64,000 bases of DNA from Armatimonadota bacterium (GCA_017993055.1 JAGONM010000004.1:62001-126000); one strand, 5' to 3'; numbered from the stretch's first letter, positions 1-9,114 are shown. Made by a program: numbers and translations. The notes: generated by a model from the sequence alone, not told the origin.

Positions 1-1
1 C

Positions 2-1432
2 GGCGCACTGCCCTACGTCCTCAAGCAAGTCAACCTGCCGATCTGGGGGACCCGCCTCACCATGGGTCTCGTACGAGCCAAACTCGAGGAGCACGGCCTC
101 GTCGCGACGACCGTGATGACCGAGATCGAGGCGGGCGACCGGATCGGCCTCGGCATCTTCGATATCGAGTTCCTCCGGGTCAGCCACAGTATCCCGGATG
201 GAGTCGGTCTTGCGATCCACCTTCCCGTCGGAACGGTCGTGCACACCGGCGACTTCAAGTTCGACCAGACCCCGGCGGACGGGAAGTTCGCTGATTTCGG
301 CAGGCTTGCACAGCTCGGCGACGAAGGGGTGGTGCTTCTCATCAGCGACTGCACGAACGTCGAGAAGCCGGGGCATACCCCGTCGGAACGTACGGTGGCA
401 AGCGCCTTCGAGAAGATCTTCGCCCGCTCGATGGGCAAGATATTCATCGCCACTTTCGCATCAAACATCAACCGCATCCAACAGGCCGTCAACACCGCGA
501 TCAGTTTCGGTCGCAAGGTAGCTATCGCCGGCAGAAGCATGGCGCGCAACGTCGAGATAGCCCAGGAACTCGGGTATCTTCAGATACCGGAGGGGACTCT
601 GATCCGGCTTGACGAAGTGAAACAGCATTTCCCGGTCGAGATCGTCGTGCTCACGACAGGCAGCCAGGGAGAGCCTCTCTCGGCGCTTACGAGAATGGCC
701 CTTGACGAGTTCGCCAAGGTGACTGTGGACCCCGGCGACACGGTCATCATATCAGCCACACCTATACCGGGCAACGAAGACCTCGTCATGCGGACAGTCA
801 ACCGCCTCTTCAAGCGTGGGGCGGATGTGATATACGGTGCGACTACCCCGGTGCATGTCTCCGGCCACGGAAACCGCGACGAACTGCGGCTGATGCTGAA
901 CCTCACGCGGCCGCGCTATATCGTACCGGTGCACGGTGAGTACAGGCATGTCGCGAAGTACATCGAACTTGGCGAGGAGATGTTGATCCCAAGAGAGAGG
1001 ATCTTTGCCATGGAGGTCGGCGGCGTGCTGGAGATCAGCAGGGACTGTGCATCCATCACGGGGCAGGTCACTGCGGGAGACGTCCTGGTGGACGGGATCG
1101 GAGTCGGCGACGTCGGTGACATCGTCCTGAGAGATCGGCGGCACCTCGGCCAGGACGGTATGTTCATCATCGTCTTCAGCATAGACAAGGCCACAGGCGC
1201 GCTGGTCGCCGGTCCGGACGTCGTCTCGCGCGGCTTCATCTTCGTGGAGGAAGCCGAGGAACTCATGGAAGAGGCTAGAGAAGTCGTAGTTGCCACCATC
1301 GGCGAACTGGCGGTTGACTCCGTTTCGGAGTGGAGCACCATAAAGGACGATGTGAAGAGAGCGGTTGCCAAGCTGCTCTACACCCGGACTCACCGCCGGC
1401 CGATAGTCATTCCCGTCGTCATGGAGATCTAG
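2..1432 (+). CDS. rnj: Ribonuclease J, 5'-truncated by window edge
   Basis: A metallo-beta-lactamase/beta-CASP nuclease that processes and degrades RNA from 5' ends in bacteria lacking or supplementing RNase E. The frame is open back to base 2, and the residues before the first ATG (62) already match the family (GALPYVLKQ, then LPIWGTRLT). The true start and the HxHxDH zinc motif therefore lie upstream of the window; 476 codons remain of a usual 550-560. Visible landmarks are HTGDFKFD, the PGHTPSER segment, the beta-CASP domain, and HVSGHGN near base 860 followed by PVHGEYRH near 930. The C-terminal dimerisation domain is complete. It is read in the same direction as the DedA gene 80 bases downstream. 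Confidence 0.93.
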   Translation, partial: GALPYVLKQVNLPIWGTRLTMGLVRAKLEEHGLVATTVMTEIEAGDRIGLGIFDIEFLRVSHSIPDGVGLAIHLPVGTVVHTGDFKFDQTPADGKFADFGRLAQLGDEGVVLLISDCTNVEKPGHTPSERTVASAFEKIFARSMGKIFIATFASNINRIQQAVNTAISFGRKVAIAGRSMARNVEIAQELGYLQIPEGTLIRLDEVKQHFPVEIVVLTTGSQGEPLSALTRMALDEFAKVTVDPGDTVIISATPIPGNEDLVMRTVNRLFKRGADVIYGATTPVHVSGHGNRDELRLMLNLTRPRYIVPVHGEYRHVAKYIELGEEMLIPRERIFAMEVGGVLEISRDCASITGQVTAGDVLVDGIGVGDVGDIVLRDRRHLGQDGMFIIVFSIDKATGALVAGPDVVSRGFIFVEEAEELMEEAREVVVATIGELAVDSVSEWSTIKDDVKRAVAKLLYTRTHRRPIVIPVVMEI

Positions 1433-1513
1433 GGCAACCGGGCAACGTCGTTCCGCGCGCGGAAAAGAATGACATCTCACTGAGCCAAACTCACCTGTGC
1501 AGGAGGTTCCCGC

Positions 1514-2140
1514 TTGGAAGCAATACTCAAGCCCATCGCGCACTGGGTCATGATGCAGATCGAGGCGATGGGATACGTCGGGGTCGCCGCTCTCATGGCG
1601 ATCGAGAGTGCGTGCATACCCCTGCCGAGCGAGATCATCATGCCGTTCTCCGGCTATCTCGTTTCTACGGGCAAACTGAACCTGCACGGGGTGTCCCTGG
1701 CCGGAGCGTTCGGATGCGCGGTAGGGTCGGCCGTCGCGTATCTTGCAGGCATGCTGGGCGGGCGGCCTTTTGTCGAGAAATACGGCCGGTACGTACTTAT
1801 CCGCGCCCGGGATATTGACAAGGCAGATAGATGGTTCACCAGGCACGGCGAGGCTACGGTGTTCATCAGCCGCCTGCTGCCCGTGATCCGCACGTTCATC
1901 TCGTTCCCGGCGGGCGTTGCCCGGATGAACTTCCTGCGCTTCATCGTGTATTCATTTGTCGGGTCGGTGCCCTGGTGTTACTTCCTCGCCTATGTGGGCA
2001 AAGTCCTCGGCGACAACTGGCAGTCAATACGGACGTACTTCCATGGTGCAGATGTGATCATCGGCATCGTTCTTCTCGTGGGGTTCGCGCTCTGGCTCTA
2101 CCATCACCTGCAACCCGACAAAGAGTCCGAGGTCGGCTGA
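1514..2140 (+). CDS. DedA family membrane protein
   Basis: A 208-residue integral membrane protein of the DedA/SNARE-associated family, whose members act as lipid (undecaprenyl phosphate or phospholipid) flippases and support envelope homeostasis. Family motifs are clear: PLPSEIIMP near residue 36 and SRLLPVIRTF followed by FPAGVARM near 120-135. About five hydrophobic segments are seen, the last at the C terminus. The start is TTG at 1514, chosen because AGGAGG lies at 1501-1506 with ideal spacing and no better ATG exists in frame. Which lipid it moves cannot be told from sequence. Confidence 0.88.
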   Translation: MEAILKPIAHWVMMQIEAMGYVGVAALMAIESACIPLPSEIIMPFSGYLVSTGKLNLHGVSLAGAFGCAVGSAVAYLAGMLGGRPFVEKYGRYVLIRARDIDKADRWFTRHGEATVFISRLLPVIRTFISFPAGVARMNFLRFIVYSFVGSVPWCYFLAYVGKVLGDNWQSIRTYFHGADVIIGIVLLVGFALWLYHHLQPDKESEVG

Positions 2141-2317
2141 GATCGCGCTCTGTTCCTCGCTTGGTTTTCCTGATAGTCATGTTTGCGTTACCCCCGTGTT
2201 TGGGTAGACTCCCTATGCTGAGTTCGAGTGTCACGAGTCTCAGGTTGCGGGTCCGATTGTCGAGCCGAAAGGCTGCTCAGAGTCAAGGAACTTGCGAAAA
2301 ACTGTTATTTTTACCAG

Positions 2318-2346
2318 TTGACGTTTCACCTGCATTGCTGTAGAGT
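2318..2346 (+). promoter_or_regulatory. Sigma70-type promoter for the RsbW-like gene
   Basis: TTGACG (2318-2323), a 17-base spacer and TAGAGT (2341-2346) lie about 105 bases before the ATG at 2452. The AT-rich run just upstream ends in TTACCAG directly abutting the -35. Apart from this promoter, the gap between the DedA gene and 2452 shows nothing else recognisable. Confidence 0.6.
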
Positions 2347-2451
2347 TGAATCAACGAGACCGTGCGTAGTTCATATAAGCACGGCGCTGAGCCTCCCGCG
2401 GCGACTTCAAGCCTTCAGCAGTCTCTAAGTGGAGGAGGAAAACCTAGCCGA

Positions 2452-2754
2452 ATGACAACGTATACATCGCGATCCAGAATCACCAGGTTCAGCCTGCCGG
2501 CTGAGCCGTCTGCGGCGTCCGTCTTGCGCAGATTCATCAGGGAGATCGCCCGCGGCACCCGCCTCACAGTTATCGAGGTCACCGATCTCCAGCTTGCGGT
2601 CACCGAGGCGTACAACAACGCACTCACCCAGCAGAAGCATCCCAACGAAGGCCGCATCGCGCTGAAGATTGACGCGCGTCCGGATGAAATCATAGTAGAT
2701 CTTGCCTACCGAGAAACGCATTTCCCTCCGGCAGAGTTCTTCTCTCGGTGTTGA
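2452..2754 (+). CDS. Short RsbW-like (HATPase) anti-sigma domain fragment
   Basis: A 100-residue protein resembling the N-terminal half of RsbW/SpoIIAB-type serine kinases (HATPase_c_2), which bind sigma factors or STAS antagonists. The N-box region is recognisable as LQLAVTEAYNNAL near residues 47-59. The next conserved element, a D-x-G-x-G ATP-lid motif after the beta strand, is absent: the strand IIVDLAY is followed by ETHFPPAEFF and a stop. Typical members are 130-150 residues, so this one is short and probably cannot bind ATP normally. No other frame downstream supplies the missing G boxes. ATG 2452 follows GGAGGAGG at 2431-2438, slightly far. A longer in-frame start exists at 2362. No STAS partner gene is nearby. 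It may be a degraded gene or a diverged binding protein. Confidence 0.6.
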   Translation: MTTYTSRSRITRFSLPAEPSAASVLRRFIREIARGTRLTVIEVTDLQLAVTEAYNNALTQQKHPNEGRIALKIDARPDEIIVDLAYRETHFPPAEFFSRC

Positions 2755-2763
2755 TTCACCGGT

Positions 2764-2799
2764 AGCGTCGGCGGCGAGGTCAATCGGACCGCCGACGCT
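2764..2799 (+). terminator. GC-rich hairpin after the RsbW-like gene
   Basis: AGCGTCGGCGG (2764-2774) pairs perfectly with CCGCCGACGCT (2789-2799) around a 14-base loop, ten bases after the stop codon. The following TGCTCTATTCC is only weakly U-rich, so this is a probable but not textbook intrinsic terminator. Confidence 0.6.
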
Positions 2800-2866
2800 T
2801 GCTCTATTCCTCGCAGCTCGGTCCTTCTCTCATCGCCTTCGACGTCGTCCACCCGCCGTCCGACGT

Positions 2867-2895
2867 TTGACATTCATGAAAGAAAGCGGTACTCT
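2867..2895 (+). promoter_or_regulatory. Sigma70-type promoter for the deacetylase gene
   Basis: TTGACA (2867-2872), a 17-base spacer and TACTCT (2890-2895) precede the ATG at 2933 by about 37 bases. Confidence 0.62.
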
Positions 2896-2932
2896 TTGCA
2901 TGGGGAAACCCGTGCTTCCGTAACACCTGATC

Positions 2933-4666
2933 ATGAAGAACCTGCCTGGCCGTATTGCCCTATGTGTCTTGCTGTGTATCGCCTCCGCGACCGCGAATGC
3001 CGCCGATTACCTGGAAAGCCTCCGGGAGGCCGTGTCCGCGATCGAGATGGGTGCGTGCGATCAAGCCGGTAGCGCAATCGAGCAAGCTATTGCCGCCAAC
3101 GAGGCAGACCCGCTCGTCCACCTCTCGCTTGCCGTGCTCTATCTCCACGGAGGCAGGATAGACGGCTCGTCGGGGGAGTTCCGGGCCGTGACTGAGTCTT
3201 CCCCGGGTGAATGGCTCGCCCACTACGGACTCGCGGTGACGGCCTTGGTCAGGGGGGACGCCCCCGCCGTTGACAAGGAGATCGCGGCCGCGCGCGAGGC
3301 GGGCGCTCCACCTTCTGACATAGACACCTTCGAGCGCTATCGAGACCACATCGTCGGCCGTTCGACGCCGGCGAGGCAGTCCGAATCCCTTCTCGACAAG
3401 CAGATGGATGCCTACGCTGCTCTGAGGACGGGTCTCCACGCCGATGCTCGCACACTCTTGACTGAGATCCTCGCCTCGCCGTGCCTGCCCGGTTTCGAGG
3501 AGCGGAGGAGTCCTGTCGCGACGTTTATCTCCTCGGCGCCGGTCGCCCTGCCGTCTTGTAGGATGACATGGACTCCGCCTCGAGGCGACGACGCCCGCGA
3601 AGTGGCGGAGACGGTCTACCTCACGGCTGACACGAGCGGTGCTGACGGCGTCGAGTTCGTGACCTTCTACGTGGACGGCACGTTCGTCGGCATGTCGAAC
3701 TCTGAGCCGCTGTCATTCAACTGGAACACCAGACGGCACACCAACGGCCTCCACCAGGTGCGCATAGACGGCAAGAACGCTTCCGGCGATGTTGTCAGTT
3801 CGAAGTCGGTCTGGGTGCGCGTGAATAATGCTGATCCTGTTAGGCTGCCTCCAGTCTCCGGGCCTGAGGTCGAAAATCTGAGGGCGCGGCTGTGGAGGTG
3901 CATCAGGCTGTCGGAGAGCAGGCGGCTCGCCCACTACGAACTGGCGCAATTGATGCTCGATGAAGGGGAGAAGGATTCGGCGGCCCTCAACCTCGAATGC
4001 ACGCTGGCATATCGGCCTGATTTCGCCGATGCCAGGCGGATGCTGCAAGAGATCAACGGCAAGCCCCCGGCATCTCGGGAGATCAGGTCCGGCCCGACCG
4101 GCAGAAAACTGGTCGCTCTGACCTTCGACGACGGCCCGAACCAGAGGACGGTCCGCCTTCTGGAGACGCTCGAACGGCTCAAGATTCCTGCCACGTTCTT
4201 TCTCGTCGGCTTCAGAGCGGAGGCACAGCCGCAACTCGTCAAGGCCATTGAGGCGGGCGGGCATGAGATCGGCAGCCACAGCTACACTCATCCGAACCTG
4301 ACGAGCCTCTCTCTGTACGAGATCGAAGAGCAGCTGTGCAAGACGAACGCCGTGATCCGGGTGATTACCGGTAAGTCGCCGCGGTTGTTCAGGCCTCCGG
4401 GAGGCAACTTCAACTCTACCGTCAGGGAAGCTGTATCACGGCAAGGGATGAACAGCGTCTTTTGGACAGTCAACTGCGGTCACCTCGAGGGCGGCGACCC
4501 TCAGGGGCTTGCGGGCTATGTGTTTCAGAACATCACCGACGGGGGCATCGTCCTGATGCACAACGGCGAGGCTACCGCGTCTTACGCGCTTCCGGTCATC
4601 GCAAAACGGCTGCGCGACGCGGGGTACGAGTTCGTGACCGTGTCCCAGCTTCTGGGCGCGCGGTAG
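2933..4666 (+). CDS. Secreted polysaccharide deacetylase with TPR and Ig-like domains
   Basis: A 577-residue exported protein. A Sec signal peptide (residues 1-24) is followed by TPR-like repeats (about 30-135), an Ig-like region near 205-290 (TADTSGADGVEFVTFYVDG), more TPR-like helices (about 325-375) and a C-terminal NodB domain (391-577). The NodB domain shows TFDDGPN with catalytic and metal Asp399/Asp400, the metal histidines in HSYTH (449, 453), RPPGGNFN and LMHNG. NodB enzymes remove N- or O-acetyl groups from chitin, peptidoglycan or other polysaccharides outside the cell. It is preceded by its own promoter and stands alone, 76 bases before an ABC operon. The substrate is unknown; a peptidoglycan or exopolysaccharide role is inferred from the fold. 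Confidence 0.9.
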   Translation: MKNLPGRIALCVLLCIASATANAADYLESLREAVSAIEMGACDQAGSAIEQAIAANEADPLVHLSLAVLYLHGGRIDGSSGEFRAVTESSPGEWLAHYGLAVTALVRGDAPAVDKEIAAAREAGAPPSDIDTFERYRDHIVGRSTPARQSESLLDKQMDAYAALRTGLHADARTLLTEILASPCLPGFEERRSPVATFISSAPVALPSCRMTWTPPRGDDAREVAETVYLTADTSGADGVEFVTFYVDGTFVGMSNSEPLSFNWNTRRHTNGLHQVRIDGKNASGDVVSSKSVWVRVNNADPVRLPPVSGPEVENLRARLWRCIRLSESRRLAHYELAQLMLDEGEKDSAALNLECTLAYRPDFADARRMLQEINGKPPASREIRSGPTGRKLVALTFDDGPNQRTVRLLETLERLKIPATFFLVGFRAEAQPQLVKAIEAGGHEIGSHSYTHPNLTSLSLYEIEEQLCKTNAVIRVITGKSPRLFRPPGGNFNSTVREAVSRQGMNSVFWTVNCGHLEGGDPQGLAGYVFQNITDGGIVLMHNGEATASYALPVIAKRLRDAGYEFVTVSQLLGAR

Positions 4667-4742
4667 GTTGGGGCGGTCTCTCCGTTCCTCCAGACATCCT
4701 CAGTTCCTTCCGAAAATATACCAGGAAGGGATGTGAGGAACA

Positions 4743-5492
4743 TTGGATTCGCCTGCCATCGAGGCAAACCAGCTTTCGATCTCCTACAGGACGGGACGCG
4801 GGCCGAAGAAACCTGCAGTCTCCGACCTCTCGTTTGGCGTCGGCCGCGGAGAGATCGTCGGGTTCATCGGCCCGAACGGTGCCGGAAAGACCTCCGCCAT
4901 CAAAGCCCTGCTCGGCCTGATTCCTTCTCCCGGCGACTCGTGCCGCATCTTGGACATTCGGTCGAGCGATCCGCGGTCGCGGGCGTCGCTCGGTTATCTG
5001 CCTGAGGTATCGTACTACCCGAGGTTTCTGCGCCTCTTGGAGTTCCTCTACATCTGCGCTTGGCTCTCCGGGATTCCAAGGCGCGCGCGCAAGGATGCCG
5101 TCAGAACCGCCGCGAGGCGGACGGGCATGACCGAGCATCTGAACAGCCGCATGTTCGGCTTCTCGAAGGGGATGCTCCAACAGTCCGGCATTGCTCAGGC
5201 CCTGGTGCACAACCCCGACATCCTGATCCTCGACGAGCCGATGTCCGGCCTCGATCCGATCGCGCGTATGAAGATGCGGGAATTGCTGGTGGAACTACGA
5301 TCGGAGGGCAAGACCATTCTCTTCTCGTCCCACGAACTCGGCGAGATCGAGATGGTTGCGGATCGGATACTCGTGCTCTGCCAGGGGCGGCTGGTCTACG
5401 ACGGCGCCGTATCCGAAGCCGTGGGCATGGACGGCAACCTGGAGCGCGCCTTTATCCGCCTTCTTGGGGAGGAACTGCCATGCGCTGCCTAG
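4743..5492 (+). CDS. ABC transporter ATP-binding protein
   Basis: A 249-residue ABC-2-type ATPase. Walker A GPNGAGKT (43-50), signature FSKGMLQQ (140-147), Walker B LILDEP (161-166), D-loop SGLDP and H-loop histidine 197 are all intact. The start is TTG at 4743, supported by the GTGAGG run just upstream. The gene overlaps the permease start by 13 bases, and the permease in turn overlaps the TPR gene, so the three are translationally coupled. Closest family resemblance is to ABC-2 exporters of the gliding/Nos/antibiotic type with a single-domain membrane partner. The substrate is unknown. Confidence 0.92.
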   Translation: MDSPAIEANQLSISYRTGRGPKKPAVSDLSFGVGRGEIVGFIGPNGAGKTSAIKALLGLIPSPGDSCRILDIRSSDPRSRASLGYLPEVSYYPRFLRLLEFLYICAWLSGIPRRARKDAVRTAARRTGMTEHLNSRMFGFSKGMLQQSGIAQALVHNPDILILDEPMSGLDPIARMKMRELLVELRSEGKTILFSSHELGEIEMVADRILVLCQGRLVYDGAVSEAVGMDGNLERAFIRLLGEELPCAA

Positions 5493-6247
5493 CACTATCG
5501 TATCTATCCCTTATCGAGACGCTTCGGCGGAAGGAGTTCTACGTAGTGCTGGTCCTGATCGCGCTCCTCGCGGGCTGGCTTCAGATGGCGAATCTCGGTG
5601 CTTCGCAGGCCGGGAGATTCTCGCGAGAGATCGTCATGCAGGTCGCTTGGCTGGCTTCGTTCGCGCTTGCCGTGGCGCTCGCAACTCGCCAGATTCCAAC
5701 CGACGTCGAACAGCGGACAGCCTACATCCTGCTCGCTCGCCCGATTCCGAGATGGCAGTACATCGCGGGTCGGGGTCTGGGTGCGGTGTCGGCCGCAATT
5801 ACCTGTTTCACCGGCCTCTTCCTGATCCTAATAGTGATGCTGGCGATAAGGGGAGGCGCGGGCGTCTTGGATGCGACTCTTTGGCAGGCGTATGCCCTGC
5901 AGGTCTGCGCGCTCACTCTGCTGTGCAGCATATCTCTCTGCCTCTCATGCGCTTTCTCACCGGCGGCGGCGGTAACATTCGCGCTCGTTCTCCTCTGCGT
6001 GACGCGTTACGGCGGGCAGTCGCTCATGTCGGCCATCGAGACAATGACCGGGATGCGTCAGTACGCGGCGTGGGCGGCATACCTCGCTCTCCCGCACTTC
6101 GAGTTCTTCGACATATCGCGCAGGTTCGTGCACGGATGGGGGCCTCTGCCGAAGATAGCATTCGTGCAGATACTGGCCTACGGACTGGGGTATGCTCTCT
6201 TCGCAGGCGCCTGCGCGTCGCTCACGTTCCGCAGGAAGTGGCTGTGA
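5480..6247 (+). CDS. ABC-2 type transporter permease
   Basis: A 255-residue membrane protein with about six hydrophobic segments and the typical ABC-2 N-terminal pattern (LIETLRRKEFYVVLVLIAL). ATG 5480 is chosen because GGGGAGGAA lies just upstream within the ATPase gene; the open frame runs further upstream but that part is antisense-like shadow. It pairs with the preceding ATPase to form the exporter. Its TGA shares bases with the ATG of the next gene, meaning the same ribosomes probably translate both. Confidence 0.86.
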   Translation: MRCLALSYLSLIETLRRKEFYVVLVLIALLAGWLQMANLGASQAGRFSREIVMQVAWLASFALAVALATRQIPTDVEQRTAYILLARPIPRWQYIAGRGLGAVSAAITCFTGLFLILIVMLAIRGGAGVLDATLWQAYALQVCALTLLCSISLCLSCAFSPAAAVTFALVLLCVTRYGGQSLMSAIETMTGMRQYAAWAAYLALPHFEFFDISRRFVHGWGPLPKIAFVQILAYGLGYALFAGACASLTFRRKWL

Positions 6248-6906
6248 TGGAGTCCAGGCATCTAGGCGTAATGGCGATCTGCGGACTGGTCGTCGTCGTT
6301 CTCTGCGGTCCGATAGGAGTTCGGACTGAGGCTGCGGATCGGCAGAACGGTGACATCCTTGTGCGGTTATTCGGCGGAACGGCCGAGATTGCCTCGCGAA
6401 GCGCGCTCGATCAGGCTGATCTCTACCTCCACAAAGGGGCAGGCCATCTGTGCGAAGATCACGGGCATGACGGAGATCAGCAGCGTTCTCATTCCCTGCC
6501 AATGCAGGGATTGGTGAGGAGACTGCACGGCCAGACCGCTCCCCGTGACCACAGTCATGTTGTCGGCTCGGATGAGAAGGAACTCCTCCCCTGGTTCGTC
6601 ATCGCCGCGCGTCTTGACCCGCGGAACGTCGAGGCCTGGCGGACCGGCGCCTACTGGTACTACCGAACGGGGCAGGTTCGCGAGGCCGAACGCTTCATAT
6701 CCGCGGGGATTGCGAGCAACCCCTCGGACCACCGCGTCTACCTGGAGCGCGGCATCCTCTACCACCGCCTGGAACGCTGGAACGAATCGGCTTCCGACCT
6801 CCGTACAGCGATGAGGCTGTACAGATCGCTCGACGAGGACTCGCCGTTTGAGTTGAAGGCGGCCCGGATTTACCTGCGCGATTGTGCGGAGAGACTGCGG
6901 AAGTAG
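6247..6906 (+). CDS. His-rich TPR protein coupled to an ABC exporter
   Basis: A 219-residue protein starting at an ATG that overlaps the permease stop (TGATG). A hydrophobic N-terminal segment (about residues 7-28) looks like a signal peptide or membrane anchor with no lipobox cysteine. Residues about 60-105 are rich in histidine (HKGAGHLCEDHGHDG, then SHSLPM, LHGQTAPRDHSH), and the C-terminal half is two or three TPR repeats (RNVEAWRTGAYWYYR, SDHRVYLERGILYHR). It is probably extracytoplasmic. The histidine cluster suggests metal binding, which would link the ABC pair to metal handling, but that is inference. I do not recognise a named family. Confidence 0.75.
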   Translation: MESRHLGVMAICGLVVVVLCGPIGVRTEAADRQNGDILVRLFGGTAEIASRSALDQADLYLHKGAGHLCEDHGHDGDQQRSHSLPMQGLVRRLHGQTAPRDHSHVVGSDEKELLPWFVIAARLDPRNVEAWRTGAYWYYRTGQVREAERFISAGIASNPSDHRVYLERGILYHRLERWNESASDLRTAMRLYRSLDEDSPFELKAARIYLRDCAERLRK

Positions 6907-6996
6907 ACGCCATCTCCGAACAAGCAGGTAGCTCCTGGGTCGGCGCCGAAATGTATCCTCTGAAGCGACATCATCTCGCGAGGAGGAGTGCGACCC

Positions 6997-8403
6997 ATGA
7001 GCGACGGGCATGCCACCAGGCGTGAGTTTCTTGCAGGGATAGGGGCTGCCTGCGCGGTACTGCCCTTGGTCGGTGTCGAGGGAGCGTCCGCACCATCGAA
7101 ACAGCCGAACCTCGTCTTCATCCTGACCGACGACCATCGGTTCGATGCGATGAGTTGCATGGGCCACCCCTTCCTGCGCACTCCGAACATCGACCGTATC
7201 GCACGAGAGGGAGCGATCTTCCGCAATGCCTTCGTCACAACCTCACTGTGTTCTCCCAGCAGGGCGAGCTTTCTGACGGGGCGATATGCTCACTCCCATG
7301 GCGTCCTCAACAATGCCACCGTGTTCGAAGACAGCCAGCCGACCTTCCCGACCGTGCTCAAGGCGGCGGGATACGAGACCGCATTTGTCGGCAAATGGCA
7401 CATGGCCGGGCAAGAGGGCCCTCGAAAGGGCTTCGACTACTGGTTCAGTTTCAAAGGTCAGGGCGTTTACTACAGCCCGACCGTGAACGATAACGGCGAA
7501 GTCAAACGGGTCGGCACCTACATGACCGACCTGTTGACAGACAAGGCCGTCGAGTGGCTGAACAGACCCCGGAATGCGCCGTTCTGCCTCTATCTATCCC
7601 ACAAGGCGGTTCACGGCCCGTTCCAGCCTGCCGTGCGGCACAAGAAGCTGTATGCGGGCGAGAAGATCGAGCGCCCGAAGAGCATGAGCGATACCCTAGA
7701 GGGCAAGCCCGAGTGGATTCGGAGAGGCATGGAGCCCGGCCACGACTTGACTGGAGCTCTGACCGACCCTGCCAAGCTGGACGAGTTGATACTCGACTAT
7801 TGCCGGACGCTCGTCGCCGTAGACGAGGGAGTCGGCCGTGTGCTCGATACACTGGAGGCGATGGGCGAACTCGACAATACCGTCATCGTGTTCTGCGGCG
7901 ACAACGGCTATTTCCTCGGCGAGCACGGGCGGGTGGACAAGCGCCTGATGTACGAGGAGTCCATACGCATCCCGATGGTTATGCGCTACCCGAAGGTTGT
8001 CAAGCCGGGAACTGAGGTCCAGGGCATGGTGCTCAACATTGATCTGTGCCCCACGTTCCTCGACCTTGCGGGGGTGACCGCGCCCCAGGGAATCCAGGGG
8101 AGGTCGTTCCGTCCGCTGCTTCGAGGGAAGGCCCGGGGATGGCGCGAAGAGTGGATGTACGAGTACTTCCGCGAGAAGGGATACAACTGGACGCCGACCA
8201 CCGTTGGAGTCCGGACCGAGCGCTGGAAGTATATCGAGTATCTCGACGAGGAAGGCGTCCCGGCTGAGCTCTACGATCTCAGAGAGGACCCGACGGAACT
8301 CCGCAACCTGGTTGATGATGCGAAGCACGCCGATAGACTCTCCGAGATGCGTGCTCGTCTCGCGCGGCTCAGAGATGAGACCGGCTATCCAGCGGGCAGC
8401 TAG
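6997..8403 (+). CDS. TAT-exported sulfatase
   Basis: A 468-residue arylsulfatase-superfamily enzyme that hydrolyses sulfate esters, here likely of sulfated polysaccharides. A twin-arginine signal (TRREFLAGIG, residues 7-16) precedes the catalytic domain. The metal-binding DD is at 45-46 (LTDDHRFD), and the formylglycine motif CSPSRASFLTG begins at Cys85. Further metal ligands sit in FCGDNGYFLGEHG. The C-terminal subdomain (TERWKYIEY, LYDLREDPTELRNL) is standard. ATG 6997 is chosen over GTG 6988 because AGGAGG at 6981-6986 gives correct spacing only for the ATG. No sulfatase-maturing enzyme is adjacent. Confidence 0.93.
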   Translation: MSDGHATRREFLAGIGAACAVLPLVGVEGASAPSKQPNLVFILTDDHRFDAMSCMGHPFLRTPNIDRIAREGAIFRNAFVTTSLCSPSRASFLTGRYAHSHGVLNNATVFEDSQPTFPTVLKAAGYETAFVGKWHMAGQEGPRKGFDYWFSFKGQGVYYSPTVNDNGEVKRVGTYMTDLLTDKAVEWLNRPRNAPFCLYLSHKAVHGPFQPAVRHKKLYAGEKIERPKSMSDTLEGKPEWIRRGMEPGHDLTGALTDPAKLDELILDYCRTLVAVDEGVGRVLDTLEAMGELDNTVIVFCGDNGYFLGEHGRVDKRLMYEESIRIPMVMRYPKVVKPGTEVQGMVLNIDLCPTFLDLAGVTAPQGIQGRSFRPLLRGKARGWREEWMYEYFREKGYNWTPTTVGVRTERWKYIEYLDEEGVPAELYDLREDPTELRNLVDDAKHADRLSEMRARLARLRDETGYPAGS

Positions 8404-8541
8404 GTTAGATGGAACGCGACCTGGGAATACTACTTGTGGTATAGTGTGCTCTGCACGGGGAGACGACCTCTTCGCGATGAGCTTTTTGGCGATTCGGCAT
8501 ATGTTTGGCATGACGAATGTCGCATGATCAAGGAGGAGAGT

Positions 8542-9114
8542 ATGAAGATCAAAGGAACCCGGACCGAGAAGAACCTGATCACCTCGTTTGCAGGTGAGTC
8601 CCAGGCGAGGAACAGGTATACGTATTTCGCCAGTCAGGCGAAGAAGGACGGCTATGAGCAGATATCCGCCATCTTCACGGAGACCGCGGACAACGAGAAG
8701 GAGCACGCGAAGCGCTTCTTTAAGTTCCTCGAGGGTGGGACTTGCGAGGTCGTCGGCGTCTTTCCCGCCGGCAAGATCGGCACGACCGCCGAGAACCTGG
8801 CCGCAGCCGCTGCTGGTGAACTCGAGGAGTGGTCGGAGTTGTACCCTGAGGCTGCTCGCGTTGCCCGTGCCGAAGGATTTGAGGCGGTGGCCGTCGTGTT
8901 CGAGAAGATCGCTGCCGTCGAGAAGCATCACGAGGAGAGATACCGCGCGCTGTTGAAGAACGTCGAAGACGGCAAGGTCTTCAAGAAGGACGCCCCGGTC
9001 GTCTGGAAGTGCCGCAACTGCGGCTATATCCACGAAGGTCCGGAAGCCCTCCAGTTGTGCCCGGCATGCGCGCACCCCCAGGCGCATTTCGAGCTTCTCG
9101 CCGACAACTTCTGA
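8542..9114 (+). CDS. rbr: Rubrerythrin
   Basis: A 190-residue diiron peroxidase that reduces hydrogen peroxide in anaerobes and microaerophiles. The ferritin-like four-helix domain carries both E-x-x-H type iron sites (ESQARNRY, EKEHAKRF, FEKIAAVEKHHEERY), and the C terminus has a rubredoxin-like site with WKCRNCGY and LCPACAHP. ATG 8542 follows AAGGAGGAGAG at 8530-8540, a strong ribosome site; an ATG at 8524 in the same frame would place that site inside the gene. A TATAGT box lies about 100 bases upstream with a poor -35. It suggests oxidative stress defence in a low-oxygen lifestyle. Confidence 0.95.
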   Translation: MKIKGTRTEKNLITSFAGESQARNRYTYFASQAKKDGYEQISAIFTETADNEKEHAKRFFKFLEGGTCEVVGVFPAGKIGTTAENLAAAAAGELEEWSELYPEAARVARAEGFEAVAVVFEKIAAVEKHHEERYRALLKNVEDGKVFKKDAPVVWKCRNCGYIHEGPEALQLCPACAHPQAHFELLADNF

